Below are positions 12,447-27,400 of a DNA stretch of 64,000 nt, one piece after another. The DNA is from Oxytricha trifallax (lineage: Eukaryota > Ciliophora > Spirotrichea > Sporadotrichida > Oxytrichidae). The position numbers and the translations under genes were made by a program. Where the stretch lies: contig ARYC01000468.1 in the NCBI GenBank assembly GCA_000711775.1, positions 1 through 64,000 on the forward strand. The letters are read 5' to 3'. A model generated the notes under the pieces. The model had not been told where the DNA came from. It saw only the letters and a program-made list of their open reading frames with translations, and made no database searches. Positions within the stretch are counted from its first letter, which is position 1, and each line of letters begins with the position of its first letter.

Positions 12447-15400
12447 GTTAAATTGGTAAAAAGGTTTTAAAACTAAATATTATCTAAAACAAACAATCAA
12501 GTTTTAAAATCATAAAAGTCAAATTCTTTATTTTTTGTGATTCAAAGATTTCATTTAATATATAAATATTAATATTTAATGCAGTAACATTGCATATTCA
12601 AAAGACTAAACAATTTTAAACAAATTTCTCAAAAATGATTGGCTTCTGATAATAAAAAGAAATATAATGATGAAATTGTATTCAAACGTCTCAAGAGTAT
12701 AAATAAAAATAAGTAATTGGTTTTTATAATATAATATTTAAAATTACTTGCTTAATAATTGTCGAATAAGATTCTATAAAAAATTAGCTTGATAGTTGAA
12801 TCTATACTCTCACTAAATATTAATTAGTTTAATCCCTTGAATTCTATGCTAAAAATAAAATAATCAATTTATTTATAAATTTTTATAATACTTTTTATCC
12901 AACATAAATTGAATTGATATTAAATATCAATATTTAGATTAAATATTAATATCAATTGCTCTATATGATTTTGATTTTATTGAAACTATTATAATAATCT
13001 TTTGAATTTAAATCCACTTTTAAGTCTGAATTAGGGCATAATCTCGCTTGTTAAAATCTCAAGTCTTAACAAATTTACTATGGCAAGATCAATTCCTTTA
13101 TAGATTCCTATTTTATTTGGAGAATAGTTATTGACTAATTTATTAAAAACTTATTAAATCCATTTATAAAAATTTTCATACTATATAAATAAAATCTTAT
13201 ATATTGGTGAAGAAATGTTGAATATACATATGCTCTAAGAAACTATTCTCTTGAGTAATATGGCATTTTAGTTTCATTTTATATCCGCTATACTTAATAC
13301 AATTAAATGATTAAATTATAAATAAAAACTGTTATCTATAGATGATATCCAGTCTGTTTACTGGCATCATTAAAAATCTAGCAAATCTTTAAGCATATGT
13401 TCCACTATTTAAAACCAAAGTTTTTGTGAATTAATTTAAGTTCTATTAAAATTAATTTTAAATTATACATTTTTTAAGAGAGGATAAAGTTCAACAATAT
13501 TTCTTGGATAAATCTGAATAGAAAATAAAATGACTGAAACTGTTTAAAATACATCAGAAATAATAGATTAAAATATAATATTTATTTAATGGGGAAAATG
13601 AAAGATACACACTTTATTTCTTATAATAATTTAATAATATCTTTGTTGAATTATTATGGACTTGATATTTAAATTTTCCTAAAAAAGTAAATCTTTAACC
13701 ATTAAACATAAATTACCTCTATAAAATTCCACGTTATTCAACATGATTGAATTTATTACCTGATATGATTTTAATAATAATTACATATTTAAAAATATAA
13801 GTTTATATTGAAATACAAGTTATAATCTTAAACTGTGTTTATTTCATCAGAATTTGCTTCAGAAGTAAAATCAGCACCAGAAATTATTTTAATAAAAATA
13901 TTAACTTTTCAATATAATTAAATTAAACCAGGACTTAAATCCATTATCATGCTCATCCTTTCAGTAATCAATAAAATTACTTATTAAAGTCTAATAAAAT
14001 ATTATGCAGTAATATCATTTTTGATTTTATTTTGAAACCATTAGATTTAATCTTCATCTTAACTTCTACTTTCGAGGGGGGAAGTTTCCTACACTCGAGG
14101 AAGTTTCCTGCACTTTTTTATATTATATGTAAAATTCAATAAATTTTACATAAAAATAAAAAATTTAGCATTTTTATGACCCTTTAATAATAAAACGATA
14201 TGTATACATCATTAAAGTACTTGAATAAAAAATAGTCTAATATTATAAGGTTATGTTGTTAACAAGATAAATTGAATCAGAATTTCAAAAACAATTTGAT
14301 ACAATATTAAGAATTACTATGAGTACAGAGAGGACAATGTAATGATTTAGAGACATAAACCTAAAAATATCAGATGAAATATGTCAGAGTTGTTGGAATT
14401 TCAAGAGAGATAATGAATAATTGATTAATATATTAAATATAGTTTTAACAATGAAATTAGTTCGGAAGTTGGTTATAGTTGTTATAAAAATAATTTTAAT
14501 AATAAAAAGATTTTTAAAAAAGTGCAGGAAACTTCCCTAAAAAATTTTTTTTATCATAAACCGGTGCAGGAAACTTCCCCCCCTACTTTCTGTCAAATTA
14601 TTTAATATATTATGTTTTTAAATTAGAAAAATTAGTAAAAATTATTATAAAAAGATGCTTAAAATTATAGAAAAACTATAAACTTGAAATACAATCAATC
14701 TACAGTCAAATAATCAAATATATTCATGAGTTATAAAAATATGTCTAAATTAAGAAAATGGCTTTTTCATGGAAAATTCTTTTCTATACCAAAAAAGAAA
14801 GTATAAATTGCTATTAATTTTATTGTGTTTAAATTAAATTATTAAAATATTTATCTTTAAATACAATATAATAAATATTTATTATTTATTGGATAATAGA
14901 TAACTCTAAATAATAATATAATTTGATATTTAAAGTCATTGTTAAAGTGGAATGGCAGATACTCTAAATATGAAATTAAATATATTGTTTATTCAACTAG
15001 AAAATAAATCTGTTAATTTATAAATGTTAAGTGAATATATTTCGCCATAATTAAATTACGTGTCTATTCCATCAATTGTTAGGTAAATTTGTGAATTACA
15101 CAAAAATACGTTTATAAATATTCAATTAAAATAATTTATCAATCTTTTAATTTACTTATAAGGGATTCATTCACTGATTTCTCTATGTAAAATAGATAAA
15201 AATGCCTTAAAAAAGAAAATAGTTTACTTGATTTTTATATTTTACAATAATTCCGGAAAAATAGGCTTAAACATTGCAAAAGGAGTGATCACTAAATTTT
15301 AAATTTCGCTGAAGTACTTGAATAAGTTTCTTTATTGACTTACTGTCATATTTTTATTTTAAATTTAAAAAGTGCTTTAATAAATTTTTAAATTAATTAA

Positions 15401-18400
15401 AATAAAAAAAAACTATAGAAATTATTATCTATAATGACAGTTTATATGCAAACCTTAAAATAAATAAAATTATTAATTTATCTCTCGCTCATAGTTATTT
15501 AAAACTTTCTTTTTGTAAAAATAAATTTAATCTCGTGTTTTATAATAATTTATTAATGGTTTATGAGAGATTTTAAATTAATTATTCCAATTTCAAAATT
15601 AGCTGAATTGAAGTTTCTTAAGTAAAAAATATAAGTCCAACAATAAATGAAAACAATATTTCTCATATCCCACTATTATTAAGATTTTAATACTCAAAGT
15701 GCTGCATTTAACAGTTTCACTTCAAGAAATGATAAGTAGAATATTATTATAATTAGAATATATATAATGATACAAAAATTAAAAATCTTTTTGAAGGTAA
15801 AATAAATAGAAAAATGAAGATTAAAAAATAAATTGTATGTAATTTTTTCTTATGTCAATTTGACATAGTTTACAGGTAATTTAAATAAAACTTATTTTTT
15901 AAAAAAATCAGACCATTTTTATTTTCATGAAACATTATCATAATCAATGATAAAAAAAGAACTAACTTTCAATAATTTTGCAATTTTAATGAAGGAAGGA
16001 ACATCTTTGAAAAAATGTAATATATAATTTAAATGTAATAGATTTCTGTAATCTTAAAATTTGTTTTATCATCAAGATTAATAATCATTATTTAATATAA
16101 TTAAAATTATTTTGTGGATCCAAAAGTTAATAAAATAAATGTAATAATACTGTGAACAATCAAAACCCCAAAACCCCTTAGTGAGGTTTATAAGTGCTTT
16201 GATTTGTAGGGTAAAGTTGGGGTCTTATTGGGATTAGTAGAGAAAACGCAGGTTTAATGTGAATTTAATGAGTATTAAAGTACTTAATTCAAACAAATTT
16301 AATCTGCTTGTCTTTGTTGTATCTCTTGAATCTTGCTCTCTATAATGGCTCAAGTATGTCATCTAAGAATTATCTAGGATATGAAGGAGCTCTCACGATT
16401 ATCATCTCTACTATGCTTTATATTTCTTCGCACACATCTTCTTACTTTATATGCTTCTAAGCTAAGCTAATTAATTGTTTTTCATGCTTAGTACCAAAGT
16501 AAGACATGCTTTCCATGTCACTTTCTAATATGATAGCAGCAACTACCCATACATCCCACTAAACAGAGCCATTTGCCCACTTCTCTCTGATTGGGAAGTA
16601 TCCTGGTGTCCCAAGAACCTTAGCTAATGTTACAATCTCTTATCTAAAGGCTCTATTGAAATCGATAACTACAACTTCTAAAGGACAGAGGTTGAGCATC
16701 ACATTTTCAGGCTTTAGATCTCTATGAACATATCCAAGTTCATGCAACTCCTAGACACCCTTAATCATATCTGAAAGTATATCATTCAAGTCATCCGGAT
16801 ATCTGTTTTGATATAGATAGTCTCTTAGAGTCATTTCATATTTCTTAAGCCTTAGTGCAATGAACCCAAAGTCTAAAATAACACCGTCTAGCTTAAGCAA
16901 GTTCTTGCAATCTCTTTTTTAAGCTTCTCTAAGAACGATATATTCGTTAGTAAACTCATTCTAATACTGTTCATTCTTAATGAGATAGCTGAAAGGATAC
17001 ACCTTGTAGGCAAACTCGTCAACTACTATAAGTTTTGCCTTGCTAGGCACGTTTTATATTTAAGTAGTTTTCTATACAACTGCTAAGATCAACAGCATTT
17101 AATGCAGGGATATACATAGCTCTCTCTTAGAAGCATGCTAGAAATGTATCGCCTGCAGATTGATTCATTGACTCGTATAGTTTCTGCCTCTTGAGCTTTT
17201 CTTACTACTCTCTTAAAGATTCAAGAGTTTTTGACTTTCTCTTGGCAGTATAAGTTATTAAATCTCTTAATCTTACATTAAAAACTCGCTTAAATGATGC
17301 TTTTGCATGTGTCTTTTTACCTTAGCTGAGTGAGTGGAAGACTTCATGCAAGTCGTGCAAAAATACCTGCCATCCACCTTATCATGCTTGAAATAAATCT
17401 TTGCTTTACCAGAATGTATTTCTTTAATATGCCTCTTCAAGCTCTATTCAGTTGAGAAGAAGTTTTAACAATCATTGCATTCAAAGTGTTTTTATTTTTC
17501 AATTGGTTGCTGTTCTTTTAGCTCCTCAACATATTCAATTTATGTTTAAAGTCCTATCTCTGTTCTCCCCTTCTAGTTAGATACTTCAATTTTGAAGACC
17601 TCTGCTTCAAACTCAAGAGCTCTTAACTCTACTTCCCTCTCAATATAAATAACTTCTTGCTTTTTAGTGGTGCCAAAGTTTAGCTATGATTAACCATTAC
17701 CAAGAGAGATTGCTTTACGATTTAAGTTAGCCGCCATGTTTAAATTCAAATTTAAATTGGTATTATAAAGCTCTAATAGCCTCTCTAGTTATAGCAACTA
17801 TGTATAGGAGTTGGCACAGCAGCACTAATGGTGATATTGAAGTGTTAGAGCTCAAATTTATAATTAGTTTATAACTATAAGTTTTCTAATTTCATGCTTA
17901 ATATTTTTAATTTTGGTACTAAATAATATTCAGGTTGGTATTGGTACTAATTAGGTTTTGAGCCATTTTGGAACTTTTCCATTAAAACCCCACCAGTTTA
18001 AAAGTAGGTACTATTAAATTGGTAAAACCCCAAGTCAGTTATTTACAAGATTTGGGTGACGCATTAAATTAATCAAGAATTAAATATAATAATAATTGAA
18101 TTTGGTAGCTTTAGTAATTTAGTAGAGGGTCCTGTAGTAGTAGTAGAGGCTATTCTACTAAAGCTATCAAAATGACGAATGTGATATTTAATTATTAAAA
18201 ACTGCTACCCCTCTATAATATTACTTAAGAATCCTTAAGAAAGTCACGAATCCAACATATGAACCTACTGCTCCTTAATTCTAACGCCCCGCTCAGCCAG
18301 CAAGACGACCCATAGCTGCTGGAGGACCCCTCAGAGGATCTGCTGATCGACCATCTTGAGTTTGACGACCCCCTGCTCACCAAGACATCTTTCAAACAGC

Positions 18401-21400
18401 GCCTAAACATTCTCATCGGCAACATTTAGATAGCGAATAGAAGTCATGGGGCCCTCTGACACGTGGTGAGTAGCATTCCCGGCACGCGCTCCACGCTCTC
18501 CACGCTCTCCCATTCGACACTAGTGAACGAGGCCTTGCATGCAACTGTGAAAATGGGGAGGGAAGATGGCGGGCGCCATATTGGAGGCTCTCATGATGAT
18601 TCGACTCATTACCAAACCATGGGTGACTTCTTGGATCCTACTTTAGATGCTTCGCCTCCTCTCACCAGGTAAGCTTAAACAATAGTAATTGATAGCGAGA
18701 TTTAGGGAAGGAGCACAACGTAACCTATTACTCAAGCTAAGCGATCAGGGGGCGAGTCCCAGCAATTATCTCAAGAACGCCTGCTGTCCAGATACCGTTG
18801 GCTCAGCCACCAAGCCAGTTGGCATCCTGAATACTCATGAGTAGCCAAAGGCACTAAACTCTTATGCCAAAGCACGAAGCTCTAGTGCATTGCGCCTTAG
18901 TGAAATTCATACTACTCTAGTGCTAAAGTGTATCAGAGTAAACCCTTCTAAATCAGGATTCTTGGCACCCTAGTCTATGGCAGTCAAACTGGCCTGTTTG
19001 GGGGCAGCACTCTACATGCGTTGGCTTAAGGTCGCATACATTAGGGCACTCACTGCATGGAGCCGACTTATGAGGACTCTGAGGGTCGAGTGATTTTGAA
19101 TATTCCAACTACCTGGCGTCATCAGCAAAAGTATTCCTTGGATAATCTTAGTATGGTAAACAGCTGCCTGTCCAGTTATTTGTAACTCGCTAGCTCGGGC
19201 TGTGCTCTCTCGATCGAGGTACGATACGACTAATGCTGATTGCTGAAATCATTCGAATTCGCCTGCAACAAGCTCACTGTCAAATTCAACGATTTGAAAA
19301 ATCCCAATGTGAAGTTCTCCTGAGCTAGACATTCTGAGTGCCTCCCACTAACTAAGACCCAATCAAGAATAATGAGACTGTAGACAACATCATGAACCGA
19401 GCTGCTGAAAGAGACAAGAGACCCCTGTCAATAAGCAAGGAAAGGCAGAGAAGAGATAGCGTCATGAAGAGATTCAAGAAGGACCTGGCCATGCTGATGC
19501 AGAGCGCCCCCCACCTCCCCCCTCAGTTCCTGCAGAGATTCAAGCCCGCCCTCACCAAGGACACCGTGGATTCGTTGATGAAGGAAGCATTGAAATTCAG
19601 ACCTAAGATGGAGAATGCGAAGAGATCAAGAACCTGGACCGGGAGAGGCAAGAGCAGCTCAAGACCTTGAGAGAGAGATTGGATAATTTGTGAAGTTAAT
19701 CATTGAGTATTAAGCTAAGAGTAATTGTTATTGATTTAATTGTCATCATCTACAAAAAATTGTAAATAACAGCATTGGGGTTTTACCAATTAAAATTAAA
19801 CCGAATAAGTACCAGTACTAATTAAATTTAAACAAATTTAATACTAATTTAATGGAACTAAATTGATAAGAATTGAGCTCCATCTCTGAAGTTTATTACA
19901 GCTTCTGCCAGCTTTCTCCACGTATCCTTACCAGGTTGACCATATTTAATTCTAAGATTTTTAACAGTAGGATCCAGAACTCTTTATATTAAAATTTGAA
20001 ATTCAATAACAAGAAAAGGAACAAGGATGGAATCTTTAAGTACTGCAATGAAGAGGGTTGAGGCTCAAGAAATGATCTCAAGATTCAGAAGCAAGGAGAA
20101 TCTCTATCGATACCTTACTAAGCATGTTAAGCATGTGACATATACTTAATCATATACTATAGTGGGTTTATTCCTTCCAACGATGGAAGATACCAAAATT
20201 TTATTCTTAAAAGCGATACTCTGTGATGAGAAGAAAGCCTTCAAAAACAATGAAATGAAGTTGATAGAAATACCAAACTACCCAGAGATTTTTGTCACTA
20301 ATCTCTACGAGGATACGATGAAAGATGAAGAGTTGGAGGTTTATCTTCCTACCAAGAAACAACTCTCTAACAAGCTTCCAAAAAGGAGTTTCTTCTTTGG
20401 TGTTCTTGGCACTTTAAGAAAGAGTTATCTGAGAGAGATCATTGAAGAAGCTCATAAGAAACGCTACTCTATTTCTCCTGAAGATTAAAAGAAGCAAGGC
20501 ATACTTATAAGCGAAACCTGGCTTGCGGAGCTTAAGAAGCATCTATACCTCTCTAATAAGCTTTGACACATAACTTTGTAGGGAAACCTGGAACTGGTAT
20601 ATTCCTAATGAAAGAACATGAAAAGGTTCACATAGAGAGAAAGTCATAGACTATTCATGAAGTGAGCAAGAGACTTATAAAGATTTTTAAAAGCCAGATG
20701 AAATGAAAATCGATGCAGGAGCTGGCACTAAGAGAAGAAATATGGGCCCAAGCAAGCCATAAGAAGAGGAGAAGAAAGAGAAGCCAAACCCCTTTATGGG
20801 TTAGTTTAATATGTGAACTTATTCATTCATTTAAATCTAAAACTTATTTATAAACATTCATTCGTCCCTCTCTCGCACAGACTGTTGTCTTATCTACGCT
20901 CACTCTCTTACAGCTGCTTTGAATTAAGTCTACTGTATCGATGGGCAAGTCATGCATAAGATGATACAGCAGCAGCTTCTTGTAGTGAGTCTTGATTTAA
21001 CTCCAGTAGAATTCAATTCCATTAAATTATGGGCTATAAGGAACGTTGTATACAGGAGTTATGTTTAGCTCTTCATAAGCTTTCTTAGACTCCTTAGTCT
21101 TATGAACTGAGAGGTTATCAACAAACAGGATGATCTCTTGGTTGCTATACTTCTCTCTGAGCTTATGTAGGAACTCTATGTACTACTCTCGCTTAATAGA
21201 GCGAGGATGAATAACATAACTTTCTAAGCCAGAGTCTTCACTAATATCTGCTACAATTGCATGGGTTACAACCTTTACTTTCTAATCGTAGACTTCTATA
21301 TTATCATACTTCTTATACCAAGACTTATTAATAAAGGTGTTGAAGGTAAACACAGCTTCATCAGCCTGTATGAACTTGATGTTATTGTCAATAGCCCTCT

Positions 21401-24400
21401 GCATTTAATCATATATATTAGTTTAAATTATTACTATAAAATGGCACTGTAAAATCAATCACTCTCTTCACTCTGTTGACAGTCTTGAAAGTAATACCAT
21501 TTCTTCTATAAATGTTGGCTATAGTTTATGGAGAGATACGCATGTCAGGAAACTTGCGATGAAACATCACAGCTCGCTAGTCTAGTGGAAAGTGTGCCCA
21601 ATACTTTAAAGTCTTCGAGTCGCAGAGGTAGTCTATATGGTGCTGTGAGAACTTTTATTTTCTAGCAGGATGCTTTCGAGTGCTTAATTATAATGCTAAA
21701 CAGCCAACAAGCAATGATACCTAACTGTTGAGGCACTCTTGCGCAGGAGCTTTGCTATAGCAGCATAATTCATTACTGGTTTGACTTAGTCTATATTAAT
21801 ACTTGTACCATACCTAAGCTTAAGCAGTAAATCTAAATATTACTCATCATAAATAGACCCTAAATTTCGCTAATTTCTATTTCTCATTTTGCAATTTGAC
21901 CTAATTTCTCAACTAACCCCAATAAGACCCCAACTATAACCTACAAATCAAAGCACTTATAAAACTCAATAAGGGTTTTGGGGTTTTGAATACTATAATA
22001 AATCATACAAACTATATTTAAATATTAATTATTTTATATAAATTAAGCATTAAATACATACCAATATTTTATAAATATTTAGCTTGATTGTAACTTTATT
22101 AGCTTTAATTTTATTTAATTTTTCATTTTCTATTACTTAAACTTCACTAAATGTCTAAACAAACAAATCAAAATTTATTTTTAATAATTTAACTTTATTT
22201 TTTATATAAAATTTGTAAATAATTAAAAGAATATTGCAATTATTTTAATTTCTGCTCCCATCAACCATAGATTAAGGTTAATAATAAATATAAATAAATA
22301 TATATATATATATATATTTATATTTTTATGTATTTATCTGATAATTTTTAAAGGCAGATTAGCAAAAAATGGTTCAAAATTTATTTCAAATGATAAATGA
22401 AATGTTAGTGTCTCTGGGTTAATAACTTCAATGATAAAATTAACTAATTATAAGCTACATTAATATTAATTTATAAAATATATTGTGATTATTTTTTAAT
22501 TTTTGGAATTTTGAAAGAATGAATTCAAGCAAATTTTATATTTTAAAATTAAATTGGATAGAAATAAGCATGATAAAAAACCCAAAATTTGTTTGGACTC
22601 TAAACTTCTAACATTTTCGGCGAATAAATATACAATCATTTTGTATTGATTAAAAATTTAATCCCATTTCAACGGCTCTCAAATAAATTTGCTATTAATT
22701 TTCAATAGTTCTGCTATTTTTTTTACAAATCTATATTTTAAATTTTACATATCTATAATGATTTCAGTATATTCTTAATTCATGAAATCTAATGTGAAGT
22801 GTCTCTGCTAATCAGCTTTGAAAAAAAGATTCTTGACATTTACACTTTTTGTTTTTCTCAATAATTTATAGTCTCTTAGAATTTTCAACTCGTTCTAATT
22901 TCTTATAAAAACCTCAATATCCTTGTAGTAATTTTAAAACATTTATAATAAAGTAGGAATAGGGATGGGGGGGGGCGGGTTGTTTGTTGCACAGATAATT
23001 TTTTTAGCTTTGAATGTATCCAATCAAATTTTGGGAGTTTGTTGGCTTTAACATATATATGATATATTTTAGCTAAAATAAAAGAAGTGAAAAACAAATC
23101 ATAACTTACAATATCAAAAAATTGATAATTATCATTTTACAATGATATGTAATTTGTTTATATTTAAATATTAGTAAAAGTTTCTAAATAAATTAAAAAT
23201 ATAATTTTTTATAAAAAATATATAGATAGAGCATAAGAAAGTTTGAGAATAAGTGTTTTATAAGAATGCTTTAATTTGAATAATATCTAAATCTTAAATT
23301 ATTTGAAAATAACAACCTTAAGTAAATAAAAATTTGAGAAAATACATATATTCTACTTTTATTGTCTGAATCAGAACACCAACTTGAGCCCTTCTAAACA
23401 CATTCTAATTTGGGAACAGTAATCTTCTCTTCCTAGAAATATATTAAAAAATAGCTAAATTTAACAATATACTAAAAATGTCTTCCTCACCCGATAAACT
23501 TTTTAAATTAAATAGGAGAACATATTTAAACTCAAATTAATTAAATTATAGATTAGTGATTCATTCTATAGATACATAATATTAAAGCCAATATTCAAAT
23601 CATGCTAAATTTAAATACTAAGAAAAAAATACTCTAGATCGTCAATTTTTATAAATCTTTCAATTACTAAATTCATTTTAATATAAATTACTATTAATTT
23701 ATAAATATATTACAATTAATTTAATTTCTCAAATTGAAAATTTCTCCAACATTATAATTTGTATATAATTTATCATTAAATAAATCTAATTGCAGCCATC
23801 AATGATGTACTACTAACCTAAGCTATTGCAAAGTAAAGTGTCTTTATCCTCAAACCTTATAGGCTGTACTTTATCAATGCATTTTGGGATATTTTCCAAT
23901 TGATAAGGTAAAATTTTTGTAGCGTAAAAAAATGAATTGATTAATCATAATTGATGAATTCTTAAATATAGAGAAAAATCATAAAAGACTTAAATAAGGG
24001 AAAATATAAAGAATTTATAGAGTTTTGAAATTTAATAATCTCGAGAACTATATTACAGATATACGCACGATATTCTAACAGTAGAGCGAAACTTCGCTCC
24101 AATCGATTAGAGCGAAGTTTCGCTCCAAATACAATAAAATGACGTCTGCCGAGGTGCATCTTGAAAAAGTCAGCTTGCTATACGGGAAAGCACTTTTTGT
24201 TTTTGACCCTCTTTTTAATTAAGAATACTATTAATAATAATAAATGTAATAAAATTTAAATTTACGCAATTTACTAAATTTATAATTTATCACTAATCTT
24301 AATTCTTAATAGAGAAATTTTATAATGTTAAAATTATTTAAGTTTTAATTAAAAATTAAAACTATTTTATTAAATTTATTGTTATTAATAGTATTCTTAA

Positions 24401-27400
24401 TTAAAAAGAGGGTCAAAATCAAAAAGTGCTTTCCCGTATAGCAAGCTGACTTTTTCAAGATGCACCTCGGCAGACGTCATTTTATTGTATTTGGAGCGAA
24501 ACTTCGCTCTAATCGATTGGAGCGAAGTTTCGCTCTACTGTTAGAATATCGTGCGTATATCTGTAATATAGTTCTCGAGATTATTAAATTTCAAAACTCT
24601 ATAAATTCTTTATATTTTCCCTTATTTAAGACTTTTATGATTTTTCTCTATATTTAAGAATTCATCAATTTTTATTAATCAATTAATTATCTTACGCTAC
24701 AAAAATTTTACCTTATTAGACAATGGTTTGATAGTTCTAGATCATATTTAAAAGAATTATGAAAATATGAATATTGCATATATGGATTTGGATAATTTAA
24801 ATTAAAATTACATAATAAAATGGTAATTTTAAAATCTTTAGACATCTAAATTAAAAATAAATGCTATTAAGTTCGATTTCAGTAGTGTAGTTGCAAGATG
24901 TTCTTAATAAGTTTATTAATTATAAGATAGCGCTTTAAATAATAAAAACTATCCTTTATTATCATATATTAAATATATAAATTCAATTTAAAATTACAGA
25001 CTTATATTTTATATATTTCGAGTAAACGTAGACCTGGTTATAGAACTTATTGAAAATTTTAAAAATTAATCTTGAATTAAAATAAATTGAATTTATTATT
25101 TTTTAAAACAATAGTATTCCTACAAAATTAAATCAAGTGTTGACGATACTAATTATTTAGTGCGTATAATATTTAAGGTAGACTTTCAAAAGCTTCTTAA
25201 TAATTTTATCTGTCTTTACATTAGATAAAACATTTATATTTAAAATTAATTATGCTTATGCTTTTTATATGTAATAAATAGTTCAATTACAATAAAATTA
25301 TGTTTTAAAGTTTAGCATGCATGAGAATATCATAAATTGGATATTTCACATTTAGTTTTCAAAAAATAAATAATATTAATGAATAAAAAATATATTTCAA
25401 TTTATATCAATTAATTTGATTAGAAATATTTAGTTTCCCTACTTTTATGCTCATAGTTCTTTTTATTAAATATAATCTTGATATTTATTTTATATATATT
25501 AATTAACCAATAATTTCACATAAAGCACGATTGATTAGATAAGATTTAAAATTAATATAATTTATAGCTAGTAAAAATAATTAAATTAAGCGAATTGTAA
25601 AATGATTCAAGTCATTATTATTGGGCTTCTTTTATAATAAATTTTTAGTAAATTAAATGATATATATATATATATATTTTAATAAATCTGATAAATGATA
25701 GTTCTAATCTATGTCTTGTGTGTAGGATTTTAAGTTTCTGAAGATTTTAGAAGCTAAGATAAATTAAAAATTTATAAGTTACTAAATTATTAAATACATT
25801 TCAAATTAAAATAAAGATATGCGAACTCACTGTTAAGGTGTATTGGTTATTGTCTCTCACTTAGAAACTATTCTAACAAGTAATAGCTCATCTTAATATT
25901 GCAATAAAATGATTTTATATTTTGCCTTTGTATCAACATTGAATAAATTTACTCTTCGAAGTCTAATCTTAAAATATTAAAAGATATCTGTTCTGACCGA
26001 GACCTACCCCCTCCCTCCAACGCTTTTCTCCCCATCTCCCCCTCACCCTCCAACACATACCTATCCTCAACGCTTTTAGATGAATTTTTATTGTATCAAC
26101 CAACTTCTATATAATGAAAATCCCATTATAAAATAAAAATATATAACCTCATAGTCGGTTTGATAATATCAAAATAATCACATCATTTGCTAACAAAATT
26201 GCTTTTTATATATAAAATATGATAAAATTTTTATCTTTTCTAATTTTTTTCAAAAATTATTATTTTCACTTTTATTCAAGATTTAATACGCGTGCGTCGA
26301 CTTTCTTACGTACATGTCCCCATAGGAAAATACATTAAAATTAATTTAATTTGACTCTTATTTTTAATTTCTCTTTGCCAATTAACTAAAGCTAAAGTTT
26401 TATTTTATAATTTTTATAATTTCTTAATTCATTCAATATTTGAAACTAAACAAAATATTAATACTAATATCATGAAAGTTTTAATTTATTATTTCTATTA
26501 ATATTTCCGGATACGATTCTCAAAATGAAGTATAAACATTTATATAATCGTAAATCTAAATATATTTATTTGAAAAAATATATTATCATTTCCTCTATGA
26601 TATTTGTAGATTTGCATAATCTGTTTTTTTTTCTTCAAATAAAAATATTTAGATTTACAATTATATAAATGTTTATATTTGAATTGAGAATCGTATCCGG
26701 AAATATAAATAATAAATTAAAACCTTCATGATATTAGTATTAATATTTTGTTTAACGTCAAATATTGAATGAATTAAGAAATTATAAAAATTATAAAATA
26801 AAATTTTAGCTTTAGCTAATTGGCAAAGAGAAATTTAAAAACAAGAGTTAAATTAAATTAATTTTAATGTATTTTCATACATGGACATGTACGTAATAAA
26901 ATCGACGGAAGCGTATTAGATCTTGAACAAAAATGAAAATAATAATTTTAGAAAAAATTTAGAAAAGATAAAAATTGTATCATATTTTTTATATAAAAAG
27001 CATGTTAAAATGTAAATTAACACAATAAGAATTGAGTTGTCAATAAATATTTATTAATATCAAGCAATAAAATTTTAAGAAAAATTATTTATTTATTAAG
27101 TAGCAAAAGATTTGAATATGCTAAAAAAAAATTAATATAAAAGCGTTGGGGGGAGGTAAAACGTTGGGGAGGCGGGGCGAGGGGGGTCTCGCTCAGAACA
27201 GATATCTAATATAAATATCTTTGGCTCATAAACTGGATGTTTAATACATTTAACATGTTTAGTTGGCTTAGACATTCATCGTTAAGATATAAAATTAAAT
27301 AAAAGTATATTATAATGCCTTTAAAAGTTATTATATTTTACCTTTAAAGATATTTAAATTCCTCTCCATTATCACTTTCATAAAGAATCTTACTTTTATT

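Larger units (their letters stand above)
16161..21988 (-). mobile_element. TBE transposon c (complete, with nested insertion)
   Basis: It has canonical ends CAAAACCCCAAAACCCC and their complement, with AAT duplications at 16158-16160 and 21989-21991. Without the 1.76-kb element at 18025-19783 it is about 4.07 kb, the usual TBE size. Gene order is 57-kDa (minus), 22-kDa (plus), transposase (minus). Its intergenic motifs (GGTACC palindromes) match TBE d, not a, b or e. It is inserted in unit BC. Confidence 0.95.

Noticed and set aside
22903-23097. Minus-strand frame near the GGGGGGGCGGG run as a gene or quadruplex-bearing element
   Set aside because: The G-run is isolated within an AT-rich spacer, has no inverted partner nearby, and the frame is not conserved in units A or D.
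24093-24131. CRISPR-like or terminator-like hairpins at the GAGCGAAACTTCGCTC palindromes
   Set aside because: Only two copies per arm, no spacers, and a eukaryotic germline context; they are part of a foldback element.
23962-24657. Two identical 65-residue frames (MHLGRRHFIVFGAKLR...) as duplicated genes
   Set aside because: They are the two arms of one foldback element and include its palindromes; no homologue or independent coding signal is visible.
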